From Opitutaceae bacterium UBA3033 (GTDB taxonomy: Bacteria; Verrucomicrobiota; Verrucomicrobiia; Opitutales; Opitutaceae), in assembly GCA_002367815.1 (NCBI GenBank), contig DFDG01000003.1, positions 2,857 through 10,312 on the forward strand: a stretch of DNA of 7,456 nucleotides, in the 5' to 3' direction. Position 1 is the stretch's first letter, and each line of letters starts with the position of its first letter. The notes beneath the pieces are model-generated. The model did no database searches and was not told the origin of the DNA. It worked only from the letters and a program-made list of their open reading frames with translations. Made by a program: the position numbers and the translations under genes. Positions 6,275 to 7,456 of the stretch are shown piece after piece.

Positions 6275-7456
6275 TCAGCGAACTGCAACGGTATCTTCGC
6301 CAATCAAAGACATGAATTCGGAGACCCTCAGCAAATAATCCCTCCGACTACCATTGGTCGCATTCTCCAAACCATTGAAATTCGCCTGGGCGGCGTTGAC
6401 TTCAGCCTCCGAGGATTGGCCACGTTTGAAATTTTCATTGGTATAGGCTAAGCCATTCCCCGCGTTGTTAAGCAAGCGCTCACTGATCGCAAGCTGCCGC
6501 TGGGCCAGGTCTACGGATTTGGCCGCCTTTTGGGCGTCTTGAGAAAGTTTGCTGCTGTAATCGCGATAGTTTTGCTCGCTGAGCCGTTTGCGGGCCAGTG
6601 CGCTGGAAATTGCACCACGAGTCGCAAAACCGTCAAATATGCTCCAGCTTACTGACACACCAACATATTGTGACTGCAGCGCGTATTTCTGGGCGATGTT
6701 GGCAGTATAACTTATTTCGTCCTGCGTAAGACCAGCCACAAGGCTGAGCTTGGGACGAAGCCGGGTGCGGTGAATCTTGTAGCTCAAATCATCAATCTCA
6801 ATTTGCTGACGGTATATTTTTGCCGTGGCGGTATTGATCTTATCCTTCGCCAAAAACTGGGTCAATATTGCTGAAACAGCCTCACTGGAAGCGAGTAAAC
6901 CGGGGATTCGGTCGGGAATCTGGGCATCGAACAACGCAGCTTGTCCGGTCAAAGTCGCAAAATTCTGTTTGGCCACTTGAAAATACCAATCGGCCGTCTC
7001 CTGATTGAGCCGTGCTTGGTCCGCGGACATCCGGGTTTGGAAGATCGCACCTTCAGAGATCACTTTCTTTTGCAACCGGTCCTCGGCCACGACCAACGCA
7101 TCGTCAGCCAATTTTCGACTGAAGGCGGCGTTCTGCAGACCGATTTTGCTGAGAATCAAAGTGAGATAGCTGGAACGGATTTCCTGTGCCAATAGGCGAT
7201 ATGCCTCACCATAATTCTCCTCTGCAATCTGACGGCGGATTTCGCCAATTTGGACCGTATTCCTCACTGCTCCCCAATGAAAAAGCGGTTGGCTGATTGA
7301 AAAACTGTAATACTGCTTGTCCGTCGGCTGTGTGCCTTCAACATCCTCACGAACATCATTGGTTTTTGTTTTTGAATAGGAACCGCCAACGCTGGGATAC
7401 TGCGCCGACTTGGCTTGCACCAATTCTCCATCGGCGATCAACAATTCCAAGTTACG
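6275..7456 (-). CDS. TolC-family outer-membrane efflux protein (N-terminus missing)
   Basis: Outer-membrane trimeric channel that provides the exit duct for the export pump encoded downstream. The visible 393 residues run from the window edge, which falls exactly on a codon boundary, to a TGA; the signal peptide and the start of the first helix are beyond the edge. Two family repeats are visible: the first with SQPLFHWG (about 55-62) followed by a long helix rich in Glu, Gln and Ala, the second with VSWSIFDGFATRG (about 267-279) and another long coiled-coil pair ending near YLLRVSEFMSLIG. The visible first residues (RNLELLIADGELVQAKSAQYPSV region) match the helix that precedes the first strands in TolC proteins, so only about 40-80 residues should be missing. 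No internal stops or frameshifts. It is the first gene seen of the exporter operon; further genes may precede it. Confidence 0.94.
   Translation of the reverse strand, partial: RNLELLIADGELVQAKSAQYPSVGGSYSKTKTNDVREDVEGTQPTDKQYYSFSISQPLFHWGAVRNTVQIGEIRRQIAEENYGEAYRLLAQEIRSSYLTLILSKIGLQNAAFSRKLADDALVVAEDRLQKKVISEGAIFQTRMSADQARLNQETADWYFQVAKQNFATLTGQAALFDAQIPDRIPGLLASSEAVSAILTQFLAKDKINTATAKIYRQQIEIDDLSYKIHRTRLRPKLSLVAGLTQDEISYTANIAQKYALQSQYVGVSVSWSIFDGFATRGAISSALARKRLSEQNYRDYSSKLSQDAQKAAKSVDLAQRQLAISERLLNNAGNGLAYTNENFKRGQSSEAEVNAAQANFNGLENATNGSRRDYLLRVSEFMSLIGEDTVAVR

Overview
All genes in this window lie on the minus strand, so the biological reading order runs from the right end to the left. 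The window looks like chromosomal DNA of a Gram-negative, respiring bacterium. An outer-membrane TolC-type channel shows a double membrane. The left end carries the start of an alternative complex III (ACIII, act) operon. Gene content and protein style (ACIII, a LolC/E-like permease, a Tat-variant ActB) suggest the PVC group, most likely Verrucomicrobiota; this is inference from family knowledge, since no rRNA or marker gene is present.

Right half (about 7456 to 3152): four consecutive genes form a tripartite efflux/export operon. They are a TolC-family outer-membrane protein (its N-terminus is cut by the window edge), an HlyD/MacA-type periplasmic adaptor, a LolC/E-MacB-type FtsX permease, and a LolD/MacB-type ATPase whose start overlaps the permease stop as ATGA. 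Together these would make an inner-membrane ABC pump with an adaptor and an outer-membrane exit duct. The substrate cannot be read from the sequence.

Middle (about 3085 to 1691): two genes abut with no spacing (TAA directly followed by ATG). The first encodes a 156-residue protein with one membrane anchor and an unrecognised soluble domain. The second encodes a 307-residue polytopic membrane protein resembling the HTTM/DoxX-like group. They may be a partner pair, downstream of and possibly co-transcribed with the exporter genes.

Left end (1690 to 1): a 130-base gap that could hold a promoter is followed by a probable 61-residue small protein with a Tat-like N-terminus, then actA (pentaheme cytochrome c, complete), then the first 231 residues of actB (Tat-variant molybdopterin-oxidoreductase-like subunit, running off the window). 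actA and actB overlap as ATGA. ActA and ActB are the periplasm-facing part of a quinol-oxidising complex that passes electrons on towards a terminal oxidase; the remaining act genes are expected just outside the left edge.

No tRNA, rRNA, CRISPR array, insertion sequence or convincing terminator was seen. The least described items are the small Tat-like gene ahead of actA and the anchor-protein/HTTM-like pair.
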